Shown here in pieces: positions 8,182 to 15,077 of a stretch of 47,219 bases of DNA. The translations under genes were made by a program, and so were the position numbers. The notes below the pieces were generated by a model. The model saw only the letters and a program-made list of their open reading frames with translations. It was not told where the DNA came from and made no database searches. The DNA is from an uncultured Bacteroidota bacterium (GTDB taxonomy: Bacteria > Bacteroidota > Bacteroidia > Bacteroidales > P3): contig CACZUZ010000026.1 in the NCBI GenBank assembly GCA_902784465.1, forward strand, positions 1-47,219, written 5' to 3'. Each line of letters begins with the position of its first letter. Position 1 is the stretch's first letter.

Positions 8182-8865
8182 ATGAAACGACTGTTATTAT
8201 TCATTTTTCATTTTTCGTTTTTCGTTTTCCTGCTGGGATGCCAGCGAGAGGCCGACTTGCCCGAGGCTACCTCAGCGGCCATGGAAATCTATAAGCAGTA
8301 CGCCGACCGCAAAGACTTGACCGTGGCCCTTATCGGCGACTATCAGGGCTACAACGCGGTCATGCTCCAGGCACAGGACGCCGAGGGCTGGCTCCGGCTC
8401 TGCGAAGAGTTTGGCGTCGGCAAGAGCGTGTACGCCACCACGCTGGACGCCGTCAAGGTCTCTTCGCTCAAGAACGTTTCCTCCACCGCCGACACCTTCC
8501 GTTTCTCCGGCAACTCCGACACCATCCAGTTCTCCGGCACCATCGGCGAATTCTTTGCCGACCTACTCGACTCGATTGTAGTCAGCGAAACTGGTCGCTT
8601 ATTATGGGACACTGCATACTCCATCACCCGCCATGAACACTGGGAGAACGGCCATCTGGTGGACGAGGGGCGCGACACCGTAACCGACGATGACGCCCGA
8701 CAGATGCTCCGCCCGAACGACCGTCTCTTCCGTACCGCCACCGAGCACGGACATCGTGGCTACCTCCTCCACGACGACAGCCAAAGCCTCACACTATGGC
8801 TCTTCTTCTACAGCACCAAGGATGAACTTTCACAAATCATAAACACAATAACCTTAACACATTAA
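8182..8865 (+). CDS. Cassette B lipoprotein 1, DUF4252-like family (tentative)
   Basis: 227 residues with a long hydrophobic signal (LLLFIFHFSFFVFLLGC) ending in a clear lipobox. The mature part starts with an EIYKQYADRKDLTV block shared with 8871 and, less closely, with 1312 and 16242. The start at 8182 is chosen because the upstream in-frame extension from 8149 (GTG) is derived from the tandem repeat and would bury the signal peptide. The last residues (LTH) and the stop come from a TTAACACATTAA repeat. A role as an envelope partner of sigma B is inferred from conservation of this position in all three cassettes. Confidence 0.75.
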   Translation: MKRLLLFIFHFSFFVFLLGCQREADLPEATSAAMEIYKQYADRKDLTVALIGDYQGYNAVMLQAQDAEGWLRLCEEFGVGKSVYATTLDAVKVSSLKNVSSTADTFRFSGNSDTIQFSGTIGEFFADLLDSIVVSETGRLLWDTAYSITRHEHWENGHLVDEGRDTVTDDDARQMLRPNDRLFRTATEHGHRGYLLHDDSQSLTLWLFFYSTKDELSQIINTITLTH

Positions 8866-8870
8866 CAACA

Positions 8871-9554
8871 ATGAAACACATCATTTTTGCAATGCTGCTC
8901 GTGCTGGCTGGATGCCAGTGTGCAGCGTCCGCGACCGACGACTCGACGGCGGCCCGTGAAATCTACAACCGCTACGCCTCACGCCGGGGTTACACGGCCA
9001 AAATCAAACACAGTCAGGGCGTCTCCCTCGTGTGGATCACTGCCAAGAACGATGCCAAGTGGCAGACGCTGAAGGAGGAACTTTCGCCGCTCGGCACCGA
9101 CAGCCTCGTCAGTCAGGCACTCCAGCTGTCAGGCCTGCCCGACACTAACTCCGCCGCCAAGGTCAGCTCCACCTCGCACAGCATCTCCATGGTGCATACC
9201 GCCGCCGACAGTTCGGCCATCGGCAATGTGATAAGCGCCATGCTGCCCGCTGGCGCGCGCCATATACTGCCCGAAGTGAAGTACGATAGCGCAGTGGCGG
9301 TGACCAAGACCGTCGTGTACGAGAACGGCAAATTGAAAGAAGAAAAGACCGAGGTGAAGACCGACGAGCAGCTCGACGACTGTAGAGCCAAGCTACTGGA
9401 GAATGTACTGGTGAAAAACGCCGCCAAACATGTAGGCACCGGCCACATCATGGTAGCCAACGACGACGAGCGCACCGTCTGCATCTGCTTCTACGCTTCG
9501 GGCGATGACCTCCTCAGCCTTGTCTTTCTCGCCACCGCCCTGCTGGGGAAATAA
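8871..9554 (+). CDS. Cassette B lipoprotein 2, DUF4252-like family (tentative)
   Basis: 227 residues with a lipobox (LVLAGC) at the end of a short signal peptide. The mature start EIYNRYASRRGYTAKI parallels the preceding gene (EIYKQYADRKDLTV), so the two are tandem paralogues of about the same length. The lysine-rich stretch KLKEEKTEVKTDEQ is predicted helical. It lies 5 bases after the previous gene, so it is co-transcribed in the sigma B operon. It is the last gene before a new ECF-type promoter. Function unknown. Confidence 0.75.
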   Translation: MKHIIFAMLLVLAGCQCAASATDDSTAAREIYNRYASRRGYTAKIKHSQGVSLVWITAKNDAKWQTLKEELSPLGTDSLVSQALQLSGLPDTNSAAKVSSTSHSISMVHTAADSSAIGNVISAMLPAGARHILPEVKYDSAVAVTKTVVYENGKLKEEKTEVKTDEQLDDCRAKLLENVLVKNAAKHVGTGHIMVANDDERTVCICFYASGDDLLSLVFLATALLGK

Positions 9555-9630
9555 CAGTTACTCTCCGAAAAAAGTTTTCTGGTAAGCCTGCGTGCATCTT
9601 GTAAAAATAATGTTAAAGCAAGCAACATTC

Positions 9631-9658
9631 TGTAAGATTTGAGCACCTTTTGCGTCTA
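9631..9658 (+). promoter_or_regulatory. Shared ECF-type promoter, copy 2
   Basis: TGTAAG (9631-9636) plus ATTT, a 16-base gap to CGTCTA (9653-9658), then CTATATAGAAC. Upstream bases (AAAAAAGTTTTCTGGTA ... AGCAACAT) are shared with the copy at 4494, so the whole promoter unit appears to have been duplicated. It precedes the four-gene run starting at 9686. Confidence 0.75.
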
Positions 9659-9685
9659 CTATATAGAACTACAAAAACGACATTT

Positions 9686-10195
9686 ATGCAAAGGACAAAA
9701 CTGACAATCGTAATGCTGGCCGCCATGCTGGCAATCAGCGCGGCAAGCGCACAAAATGGAATATACAGGGTGACAAACCAAAACGAGTTGGCTACTGCCG
9801 CCGTCAAGCATAACCTACACTCCTCTATGACGATATCGTACACCGAAGACGAGGAAAGCGAACATGCTGGGATGCAGCCCAAGGAACCCGACACAGCGGA
9901 AGCGATGAACGTCTTGGCGGAATGGCTGATTATGCAAACAAGCAACGCGGAACAACGAGCCATCACAGGCGCCATCCCCGCGCAGGTGACGGTGGACGGG
10001 CAGGCCGTCACGCTCACTGACAGCCGCGGCGACACCATCCAATCCTATGCCGTCAAGGAAATCCGCGGGAGCGAGACGAAAAGGGAATTCGTCTGCACCG
10101 ACGGCACGGTCATCAAACTCGTTGGCGTCGGCAACGACCGCTACATACTGCAGGTGCCGAAGATGGAGAAAATGGAACTGAAGAAGATAAAGTAA
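9686..10195 (+). CDS. Secreted protein of unknown function
   Basis: 169 residues with a signal peptide (LTIVMLAAMLAISAASAQ) and no lipobox cysteine, so the product is likely periplasmic or secreted. I do not recognise the family. The C-terminal half looks beta-rich (QVTVDGQAVTLTDSRGDTI) and the protein ends in a run of lysines. The ATG at 9686 gives a clean signal peptide; the ORF extends upstream only into the promoter. It is the first gene after a shared ECF-type promoter and 19 bases before a lipoprotein gene. Confidence 0.7.
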   Translation: MQRTKLTIVMLAAMLAISAASAQNGIYRVTNQNELATAAVKHNLHSSMTISYTEDEESEHAGMQPKEPDTAEAMNVLAEWLIMQTSNAEQRAITGAIPAQVTVDGQAVTLTDSRGDTIQSYAVKEIRGSETKREFVCTDGTVIKLVGVGNDRYILQVPKMEKMELKKIK

Positions 10196-10214
10196 CTTCA
10201 AAAACACATTCAAT

Positions 10215-10658
10215 ATGACACACCACATCATCAAATCCCTCGCCGTCCTCGCCTTGGGCGCAATGCTGCTGACGGGCTGCGACCCTGACGCAATGTTCGA
10301 CATTAACGACACCATCCCCACAACCCCTGAAACAAGCGACGTGTACAACACCTCATGGATTAACGAGAAGACCGACACCTACGAGGACGAGTACGGCGAA
10401 ATGCATCAGTCGGTCGAAACCAACATCATCAAGTTCGAGACCTCCACAACCGGTACGATGACGTACAAATACGTCACGCACACGCAAAACGAGGACGAAG
10501 ACTACCCGTTCACCTACACCTATTCGACTTCCAACGGTACGATTACCATCAGCGATGAGGGCGGCACAGAGTCGTTCAACTTCTCGTATAACGCTGGAAA
10601 CAACACGCTAACTATTTACGGAAGCGAAGGCTATTACCTCGTTTTTAGGCGTCAATGA
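10215..10658 (+). CDS. Lipoprotein with shared leader and lipocalin-like domain
   Basis: 147 residues. The leader MTHHIIKSLAVLALGAMLLTGC is nearly the same at DNA level as that of 4089 (about five mismatches in 60 bases) and ends in a good lipobox. The mature domain begins NTSWI and alternates short beta strands with TGTMTYKY and NGTITIS turns, like the lipoprotein at 4588. Both could be small beta-barrel (lipocalin-like) proteins. It overlaps the extended start of the next gene by 4 bases. No partner protease is adjacent. Function unknown. Confidence 0.75.
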   Translation: MTHHIIKSLAVLALGAMLLTGCDPDAMFDINDTIPTTPETSDVYNTSWINEKTDTYEDEYGEMHQSVETNIIKFETSTTGTMTYKYVTHTQNEDEDYPFTYTYSTSNGTITISDEGGTESFNFSYNAGNNTLTIYGSEGYYLVFRRQ

Positions 10659-10697
10659 AAAACACATCCACAATGGAACATCACATCATCAAATCCC

Positions 10698-10728
10698 TTT
10701 TGTTCTCCGCTTTGCTATCGAAAGTCCA
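10698..10728 (+). repeat. Interspersed element, short form, copy 2 (inside a signal peptide)
   Basis: TTTTGTTCTCCGCT, TT, GCTATCGAAAGTCCA, followed by an inverted half (GGACTTTC), giving a GAAAGTCC-ACC-GGACTTTC hairpin. It interrupts the leader right after ATCAAATCCC. Here it stays in frame and adds residues LFSALLSKVHRTFFT before the hydrophobic core. Confidence 0.75.
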
Positions 10729-10810
10729 CCGGACTTTCTTCACACTCGCCTTGGGTGCAATGCTACTGACCACCACAGCATGTGCCCAAAGCAATGATGA
10801 GGCGAAGAAC

Positions 10811-10910
10811 GTCCTCCGTCTCTCGCGCGAGAAATGCAAGTCCATACAGCAAGGGCATTATGTAATGGAGCACTGGAAGAAATTCGTGTCGGACAAGGAC
10901 ACCAACCTGC
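10811..10910 (+). repeat. 100-bp direct repeat, copy 2
   Basis: Identical by eye to 4230-4329. It ends exactly at the frameshift position of this gene. The coincidence of the repeat end and the frame disruption suggests that the recombination that created the short copy may also have damaged this one. Confidence 0.85.
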
Positions 10911-11989
10911 CATCTATACGTGCGACTTCCGCAAGGTACGCCGAGACAGGCTGTTCGGAAAGGTCTTCGCGATGCAAGACGAAAATCCCGGCCATCCCGA
11001 ATGGAACGGATACACGCTCTACACGGGCGAGGAGCTTGTGTACTACTCTGATTCAACCGGCGAGATTATGTCTTGCAAAAAATGGAAGGACGAGATAAAG
11101 AGCATCCGCCACAACTACACCTTCTACGAGGCATTGACTGAACGCAACAGCAATCCGTTCCCCGACAATAAGCAGCTGGCCGACAACAGCTACACCTATT
11201 CTATCTCCGACACAATGCTCGACGACAAGCCCTGTCACCTTGTCGGCTACCGCAAGACGGACTGGGAACCGAACAAAGTCTTCGGCACACAGACCATACG
11301 CGTCGAGGTGCAACTGTGGATAGAGAAATTGAGCATGCTGCCCATCCAGTACACTATAGAAATCGATATAGTGGAGCAGGCGGACACCCTTCATCAATAC
11401 GACCGCTTCAAGCTGCTGTCTTTCGACACAATGATTGACGAGAGCAAACTGACCTTGGCATCCATCCCCGCCAGCGTGAAACTGAAAGACTACGAACCCT
11501 ACGAGGAACCCGAACCCCTCGCCGAAGGTACTCCGGCACCCAACTGGTCGCTGCCCACCCTGACGGGCGACACCGTGCGCCTCGCCGACCTGCGGGGCAA
11601 TGTAGTTCTCCTCGACTTCTTCTACAAGAGTTGCGCCCCCTGTTGCGCCGCGTTGCCGTTCCTGCAAAGCATCCACGAGAAATACAAAGACAAGGGTGTC
11701 GTGCTCCTCGGCATCGACCCCATCGATGACCCCGTAAAGGACGAGATGTCCGACTTCCTCGCCAAGCGCAGTGTCACTTACACCGTCCTCTTCTCCGACC
11801 GCGAACTCTCCAGCACCTACCACATAGTCGGCTACCCGACACTCTTCTTCATCGACCGCGACGGCAAAATCGCCAAGGTTCAGAGCGGCTACCACCCAAC
11901 GCTGGAAGCCACCATCGAGGAACAACTACAGAAAATGCTGGAATAACATATTAATACATCCAATATGCAACACCACATCATCAAATCCC

Positions 11990-12071
11990 TTTTGTTCTCC
12001 GCTTATTCGCTGCATTTAATATGTTTTCAGCGGTGCTCATCACCCTTTCAGGGGTCGCTATCGAAAGTCCA
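11990..12071 (+). repeat. Interspersed element, long form, copy 3
   Basis: The same outer arms as the short form, but with about 53 bases between them, including an ATG (12021) and a CACCCTTTCAGGGGT palindrome-like core. It begins directly after ATGCAACACCACATCATCAAATCCC, the first codons of the shared leader. It is identical to the copy at 12963-13044. Confidence 0.8.
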
Positions 12072-12524
12072 CCGGGCTGCGGCACCAGTAAATCTCTGGA
12101 GAAACAGCTGGCCGCGATGCCGCAAAAGGCCATGCTGCTCAGCGAGGTGACGGAACGTGGTCTGACGCTCGATACGCTGGAGACCATATATCCCAGCGGC
12201 ATGTTCCAATGGAGCGCCGACAGCGTGCCGCAGGAGTATATGCTCTCGTGGCAGAAGTTCATCTACGGCCTCCGCAACGCCCTCGTCGCCGAGGGCATGA
12301 ACTGGGCAGAACCCTACAGCCTGTGGGGACGTGCCTACTTCGCCCCTGATGGCACGGCGGACCACTATTTCTACACCTGGCGCGGCCAGACGCAGCCCTC
12401 CGACGAGTGGAAGGCTCAGTTCCGCGAGGTACTGGAGCGCTTCCTCTCCACCTACCGCTTCGAGTACCCGATGAACCGCCGTTTCGCCCAGTGCGGAGGC
12501 GTTTCATTGCAACCAGCACAATGA
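12021..12524 (+). CDS. Lipoprotein-like gene with its leader disrupted by a repeat
   Basis: The 167-residue frame starts at an ATG supplied by the interspersed element (MFSAVLITLSGVAIES). The original start was probably 11965 (MQHHIIKSL), which is now out of frame. Just after the element the frame reads GCGTSKSLEKQ, which looks like a lipobox cysteine and spacer. So the element seems to have replaced the hydrophobic core of a lipoprotein signal peptide. The mature part (EYMLSWQKFIYGLRN ... DHYFYTWRGQTQP) is intact, and I do not recognise its family. Export from the new start is doubtful, as there is no positive N-region. Confidence 0.55.
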   Translation: MFSAVLITLSGVAIESPPGCGTSKSLEKQLAAMPQKAMLLSEVTERGLTLDTLETIYPSGMFQWSADSVPQEYMLSWQKFIYGLRNALVAEGMNWAEPYSLWGRAYFAPDGTADHYFYTWRGQTQPSDEWKAQFREVLERFLSTYRFEYPMNRRFAQCGGVSLQPAQ

Positions 12525-12610
12525 CGTGCCTTTGCCTCGCAGCCGACGTGCCTTTACATCACGAATCCCCTCGTAGAAACTCTCATTCATAGAAAAAAAC
12601 ATCAGCAATC

Positions 12611-12639
12611 TGTAAGATTTGCCCCCCTTTGTGCGTCTA
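12611..12639 (+). promoter_or_regulatory. Shared ECF-type promoter, copy 3
   Basis: TGTAAG (12611-12616) plus ATTT, a 17-base gap to CGTCTA (12634-12639), then TTATAGTAGAACAAC. The downstream 15 bases are the same as at 4523. It precedes the small membrane protein at 12686. Confidence 0.75.
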
Positions 12640-12685
12640 TTATAGTAGAACAACTCGAAATGTATAACAACAGAAAACAAACATC

Positions 12686-12883
12686 ATGAAGAAAAAACTG
12701 ATTGAATCCTTTATCGGAAGCGTCGTTATCCTTACGGCTGTGGTAGCAATAACCTATTGGCTCGGACACTATGACGTGACACTTAGGCTTGTCCTGCTTG
12801 ACATTCTTGTGGTTCTGTTTGGTGCTGGCCTGATGACCCTAATAGAGTATTGTCTGCTCAAAAAGAAAAACAACAACAACTAA
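12686..12883 (+). CDS. Small two-helix membrane protein
   Basis: 65 residues made of two predicted transmembrane helices (FIGSVVILTAVVAITYWLG and LVLLDILVVLFGAGLMTLIEY), with basic ends (MKKKL, KKKNNNN). No known family is recognised. It directly follows a shared ECF-type promoter by about 45 bases, so it is a probable member of the envelope regulon. Confidence 0.65.
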   Translation: MKKKLIESFIGSVVILTAVVAITYWLGHYDVTLRLVLLDILVVLFGAGLMTLIEYCLLKKKNNNN

Positions 12884-12962
12884 CACACATAAAAATGAAG
12901 CTGCAGTACGGCCTCAGCTTCTAAAACACCTCCAACAATGCAACATCACATCATCAAATCCC

Positions 12963-13044
12963 TTTTGTTCTCCGCTTATTCGCTGCATTTAATATGTTTT
13001 CAGCGGTGCTCATCACCCTTTCAGGGGTCGCTATCGAAAGTCCA
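12963..13044 (+). repeat. Interspersed element, long form, copy 4
   Basis: Identical to 11990-12071 and again placed directly after the first leader codons (ATG at 12938). Over about 107 bases of leader plus element the two loci differ at one position, yet the proteins downstream are unrelated. Confidence 0.8.
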
Positions 13045-13485
13045 CTGACATCTTTCCGTCCGATGCCGAAAGGAGAGCATGAACTTGTCGGCAGTTGGCA
13101 GTATGTCAAATCGGCTGTAGCCATCCATTGGGATGACCCCGCTCCGTTCCACGACAGCGCAGCGCAGGACGAAGAGAAGTCCGAGCGCAAGGACATGACC
13201 ATCAACGCTGACGGAAGCATGACAATGGTGGCCAGAGACATCGAAAGCAGCCGTGTGTACAGAGTCAGCGATAGCTGCGCAATGAAGTTTAAGAGCTACG
13301 ACCTCACATGGGTTCTCTCCGCAGCGACGGACTCGCTGAAGGTTATATCGCCATCCGGTGGCAGCGAGACTTGGAGAATCGACCAGTTGGACGAAAACTC
13401 TCTTGTCTATGTTGTGGACAAGCCTTTTGAAAGCCACATTGGTTCCGGTATTCTCACCTACACGTACACCTACCGCCGTAGATGA
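12994..13485 (+). CDS. Secreted beta-rich protein gene with its leader disrupted by a repeat
   Basis: 163 residues from an ATG inside the interspersed element. The older leader start at 12938 (MQHHIIKSL) is out of frame, as at 12021. The mature part starts with LVGSWQYVKSAVAIHW and contains regular strands ending in TYTYTYRRR, which suggests a lipocalin-like fold (a GSW start is common in such domains). No cysteine follows the element, so it was not obviously a lipoprotein. The gene is otherwise open, but export from the present start is uncertain. Confidence 0.55.
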   Translation: MFSAVLITLSGVAIESPLTSFRPMPKGEHELVGSWQYVKSAVAIHWDDPAPFHDSAAQDEEKSERKDMTINADGSMTMVARDIESSRVYRVSDSCAMKFKSYDLTWVLSAATDSLKVISPSGGSETWRIDQLDENSLVYVVDKPFESHIGSGILTYTYTYRRR

Positions 13486-13562
13486 AAAACGCCCGTCTGT
13501 CACGCTGAGAGAGCGAGATTTGTTCTCATGGCAGTAAAGTTTTTCTTGCGGAATGGAAAAAA

Positions 13563-13766
13563 GTGTGTATTGTGACGCCATCCCAAAAAGAGAAGCAACC
13601 AGATGTCGACGACTTTGCCGGTACTTGGGCATCGATGGATGACGAGATGCTCAACGCCGCGCTTGCCAAGTTCCACAAGGACTGGGGCGGCGACGGCACC
13701 GCGATGGAGATAGCCGAGGAACTGCGTTGCAGCCGCACCAACACACGAACCGTTGAAACGTGGTAA
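13563..13766 (+). pseudogene. VapB-like antitoxin remnant
   Basis: 67 residues. The C-terminal part (MEIAEELRCSRTNTRTVETW) resembles the conserved end of Bacteroidetes antitoxins paired with PIN-domain toxins. The first part (MCIVTPSQKEKQ) is probably read-through of unrelated sequence. The gene expected next, a VapC toxin, is reduced to its last 33 codons at 13771. The operon is thus a relic. Confidence 0.5.
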
Positions 13767-13770
13767 CGTC

Positions 13771-13872
13771 ATGTTGACAAGAGGAAGATACAAACTCATT
13801 CTGGTCACCGGCAACACCAGGCATTTCGACCGCATACCGGGATTGAGGATTGAGAACTGGATGATTCAATAG
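13771..13872 (+). pseudogene. C-terminal fragment of a PIN-domain (VapC-like) toxin
   Basis: Translation gives LILVTGNTRHFDRIPGL, then RIENWMIQ and a stop. The T-x-N-x2-HF-x-RIPGL-x2-ENW pattern is the typical end of VapC/PIN toxins. The N-terminal acidic residues of the active site are missing, so it cannot be an active nuclease. It follows a VapB-like antitoxin remnant by 4 bases, which keeps the order of the lost operon. Confidence 0.65.
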
Positions 13873-13930
13873 TAATAAAACAAAATAGTAACGGAATTAT
13901 TAACGAATACATTTGTCGACTAAGCCTAAA

Positions 13931-13966
13931 AGCGTGGACTTGTTTTAAGAGTTCACGCTCTTTTTA
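13931..13966 (+). terminator. Rho-independent terminator
   Basis: AGCGTGGACT, a 9-base loop and AGTTCACGCT form a 10-bp stem with one G-T pair, followed by CTTTTTA. It closes the transcription unit that begins at 12639. Confidence 0.8.
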
Positions 13967-14021
13967 TGTGCATACTGCCCCGTCTGGCAACGACACGAAA
14001 GAAAAAAAGTATTTAAACATC

Positions 14022-14050
14022 TGTAAGATTTGACCCATTTTTGGTGTATT
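14022..14050 (+). promoter_or_regulatory. Shared ECF-type promoter, copy 4 (variant -10)
   Basis: TGTAAG (14022-14027) plus ATTT, a 17-base gap to TGTATT (14045-14050), then TAGAAGAATAAC downstream. The -35 is identical to the other three copies. The -10 is closer to that of sigma A (CGTATA), so it may respond to a different sigma factor of the set. Confidence 0.65.
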
Positions 14051-14087
14051 ATGTTTGTAGAAGAATAACAATTAAACCATACAAACA

Positions 14088-14327
14088 ATGAAACACAGCA
14101 TCATCAAATCCCTCGCCGTCCTGATGGCGGCATGTTTACCAGCCGTTGCCTCGGCTCAGTATTTCGAGGTAGGTGGTATCGTGTACGGCATCACGTCGGG
14201 ACAGACCGTCGAGGTGCAGCCATACTACAACTTGCTGAACAATCCCAATAGTGGTGCCGTTACAAATCCAAATCATCTTCTCCTTCCTCGGCGAACCCTG
14301 AAGAGGCCTAAATATTTATGGTTGTGA
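14088..14327 (+). pseudogene. Truncated BspA-like secreted protein
   Basis: 79 residues. It has the shared leader (MKHSIIKSLAVLMAACLPAVASAQ), then FEVGGIVYGITSGQTVEV, the typical first strand pair of BspA-type leucine-rich-repeat surface proteins. The repeats that should follow are missing and the frame ends in unrelated sequence (RRTLKRPKYLWL). The truncated frame stands behind an intact-looking ECF-type promoter. Confidence 0.6.
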
Positions 14328-14347
14328 ACCAATGAATTGTAGGCCTC
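14303..14347. repeat. Inverted repeat GAGGCCTA / TAGGCCTC
   Basis: Perfect 8-bp arms separated by 29 bases, spanning the end of the truncated BspA-like frame. It may mark the breakpoint of the deletion that removed the rest of the gene. Confidence 0.4.
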
Positions 14348-14438
14348 TGAATGGGAACCGAGCACCTATGAATAAAATCAAATAAAGCGAGGAACCCTGA
14401 AAGCCCACCACCAAAGAGTCCCAAATCCACTAACCTCA

Positions 14439-14466
14439 ACACAACCAAGGGCGAGACCTCCGGCCT
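14439..14466 (+). repeat. Repeat ACACAACCrAGGGCGAGACC, copy 1
   Basis: The stretch ACACAACCAAGGGCGAGACC followed by TCCGGC recurs, with one difference, at 18769-18792 after the T9SS gene of cassette C. Both copies lie downstream of a secreted-protein gene, so recombination between 3' ends of such genes is possible. Confidence 0.5.
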
Positions 14467-14496
14467 CGTCCTCATTTATAGTATATAATACTCAAA

Positions 14497-14838
14497 TTGT
14501 CCTACCACTTTATCCTTGAAGGATTCGAAGCGGCAGGACTTCCTGTTCCAACCATTGAAGAAGTGGATGGTGGTGTCCGTGTCACTTTCAAAAGAAACAA
14601 CCACGGCAACCCACAGATGCAACAGAAAACGCAACAGAAAACGCAACAGAAAACGCAACAGAAAACAGTAGCCTTGATTGAGAATAATCCTCAAATCACA
14701 ACTCAAGAAATGGCTGATTCTATTGGCATTGACAGGAGTAATGTCTATAGAAATATCAAAAAACTCCAAGAACAAGGCATCATCCGTCGCGTCGGGCCTG
14801 ACAAGGGCGGTTATTGGGAAATGGTATCTTTTCAATAA
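14497..14838 (+). pseudogene. C-terminal fragment of an ATP-binding/winged-helix regulator
   Basis: About 113 residues. The first part (GFEAAGLPVPTIEEVDGGVRVTF) is the characteristic end of the HATPase_c_4 domain in AlbA_2-type transcriptional regulators. Four QQKT units follow, encoded by a 12-base tandem repeat, and then a winged helix-turn-helix (TQEMADSIGIDRSNVYRNIKKL). The N-terminal ATP-binding and AlbA_2 parts are missing, so this is a remnant. A terminator follows. Confidence 0.7.
14625..14671 (+). repeat. 12-base tandem repeat (QQKT units)
   Basis: AACAGAAAACGC is repeated about four times in frame. Such units are common in this regulator family, forming a linker between the ATPase-like and winged-helix parts. 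Copy number could vary by slippage in steps of four residues. Confidence 0.8.
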
Positions 14839-14859
14839 CATCTGTGTGAGATTCAATCC

Positions 14860-14885
14860 AAGCCGCTTTTCAGCGGCTTTTTTAT
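14860..14885 (+). terminator. Rho-independent terminator
   Basis: AAGCCGCT-TTTC-AGCGGCTT followed by six T. A perfect 8-bp stem, 22 bases after the ATPase/HTH fragment. Confidence 0.9.
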
Positions 14886-15030
14886 TGCCCCATCCTCCCC
14901 GTTTTTCACTAAAACAGGGTGAGTCACTGTGCCCGGAGCATCAGCACTACCGCCCCCCCAAAAAAATGCATTTTTATCCCACTGAAAACCAACTTCATAA
15001 AAATAAATTTGCATTTTTTTCGTTCTATGA

Positions 15031-15058
15031 TGGTAGTTTTCGGACGTTTTTGCGACTA
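15031..15058 (+). promoter_or_regulatory. ECF-type promoter of the sigma C operon
   Basis: TGGTAG (15031-15036) plus TTTT, a 16-base gap to CGACTA (15053-15058). The layout equals the sigma A and B promoters, but -35 and -10 bases differ, in line with a separate, self-recognising specificity. The sigma C start is 20 bases downstream. Confidence 0.6.
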
Positions 15059-15077
15059 ATATAACAAAAGCGCTTTT

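Larger units (their letters stand above)
10673..11946 (+). pseudogene. TlpA-like thioredoxin-fold lipoprotein gene with a frameshift
   Basis: The reading frame starts with the shared leader (MEHHIIKSL), an in-frame 47-base interspersed element, then LALGAMLLTTTAC. It continues to DTNLP near 10910, where it must shift to the other frame (IYTCDFRKV) to reach the rest. One extra C after CTGCC would restore a single ORF. The C-terminal domain is a TlpA/ResA-type thioredoxin fold (APNWSLPTL ... DFFYKSCAPCCAALPF ... HIVGYPTLFFIDRDG). The active-site motif is CAPC and it has the cis-Pro loop. If intact it would be an exported thiol-disulfide oxidoreductase. Either a real pseudogene or a one-base sequencing error. 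Confidence 0.8.

Noticed and set aside
11981-12262. Minus-strand frames ending in STAENILNAANKRRTKGI (also at 12954-13241)
   Set aside because: They are antisense readings of the long interspersed element; the same end appears twice only because the element is repeated.
14625-14671. 12-base repeats as CRISPR or a replication origin iteron set
   Set aside because: They are in frame and encode the QQKT linker known in this regulator family.
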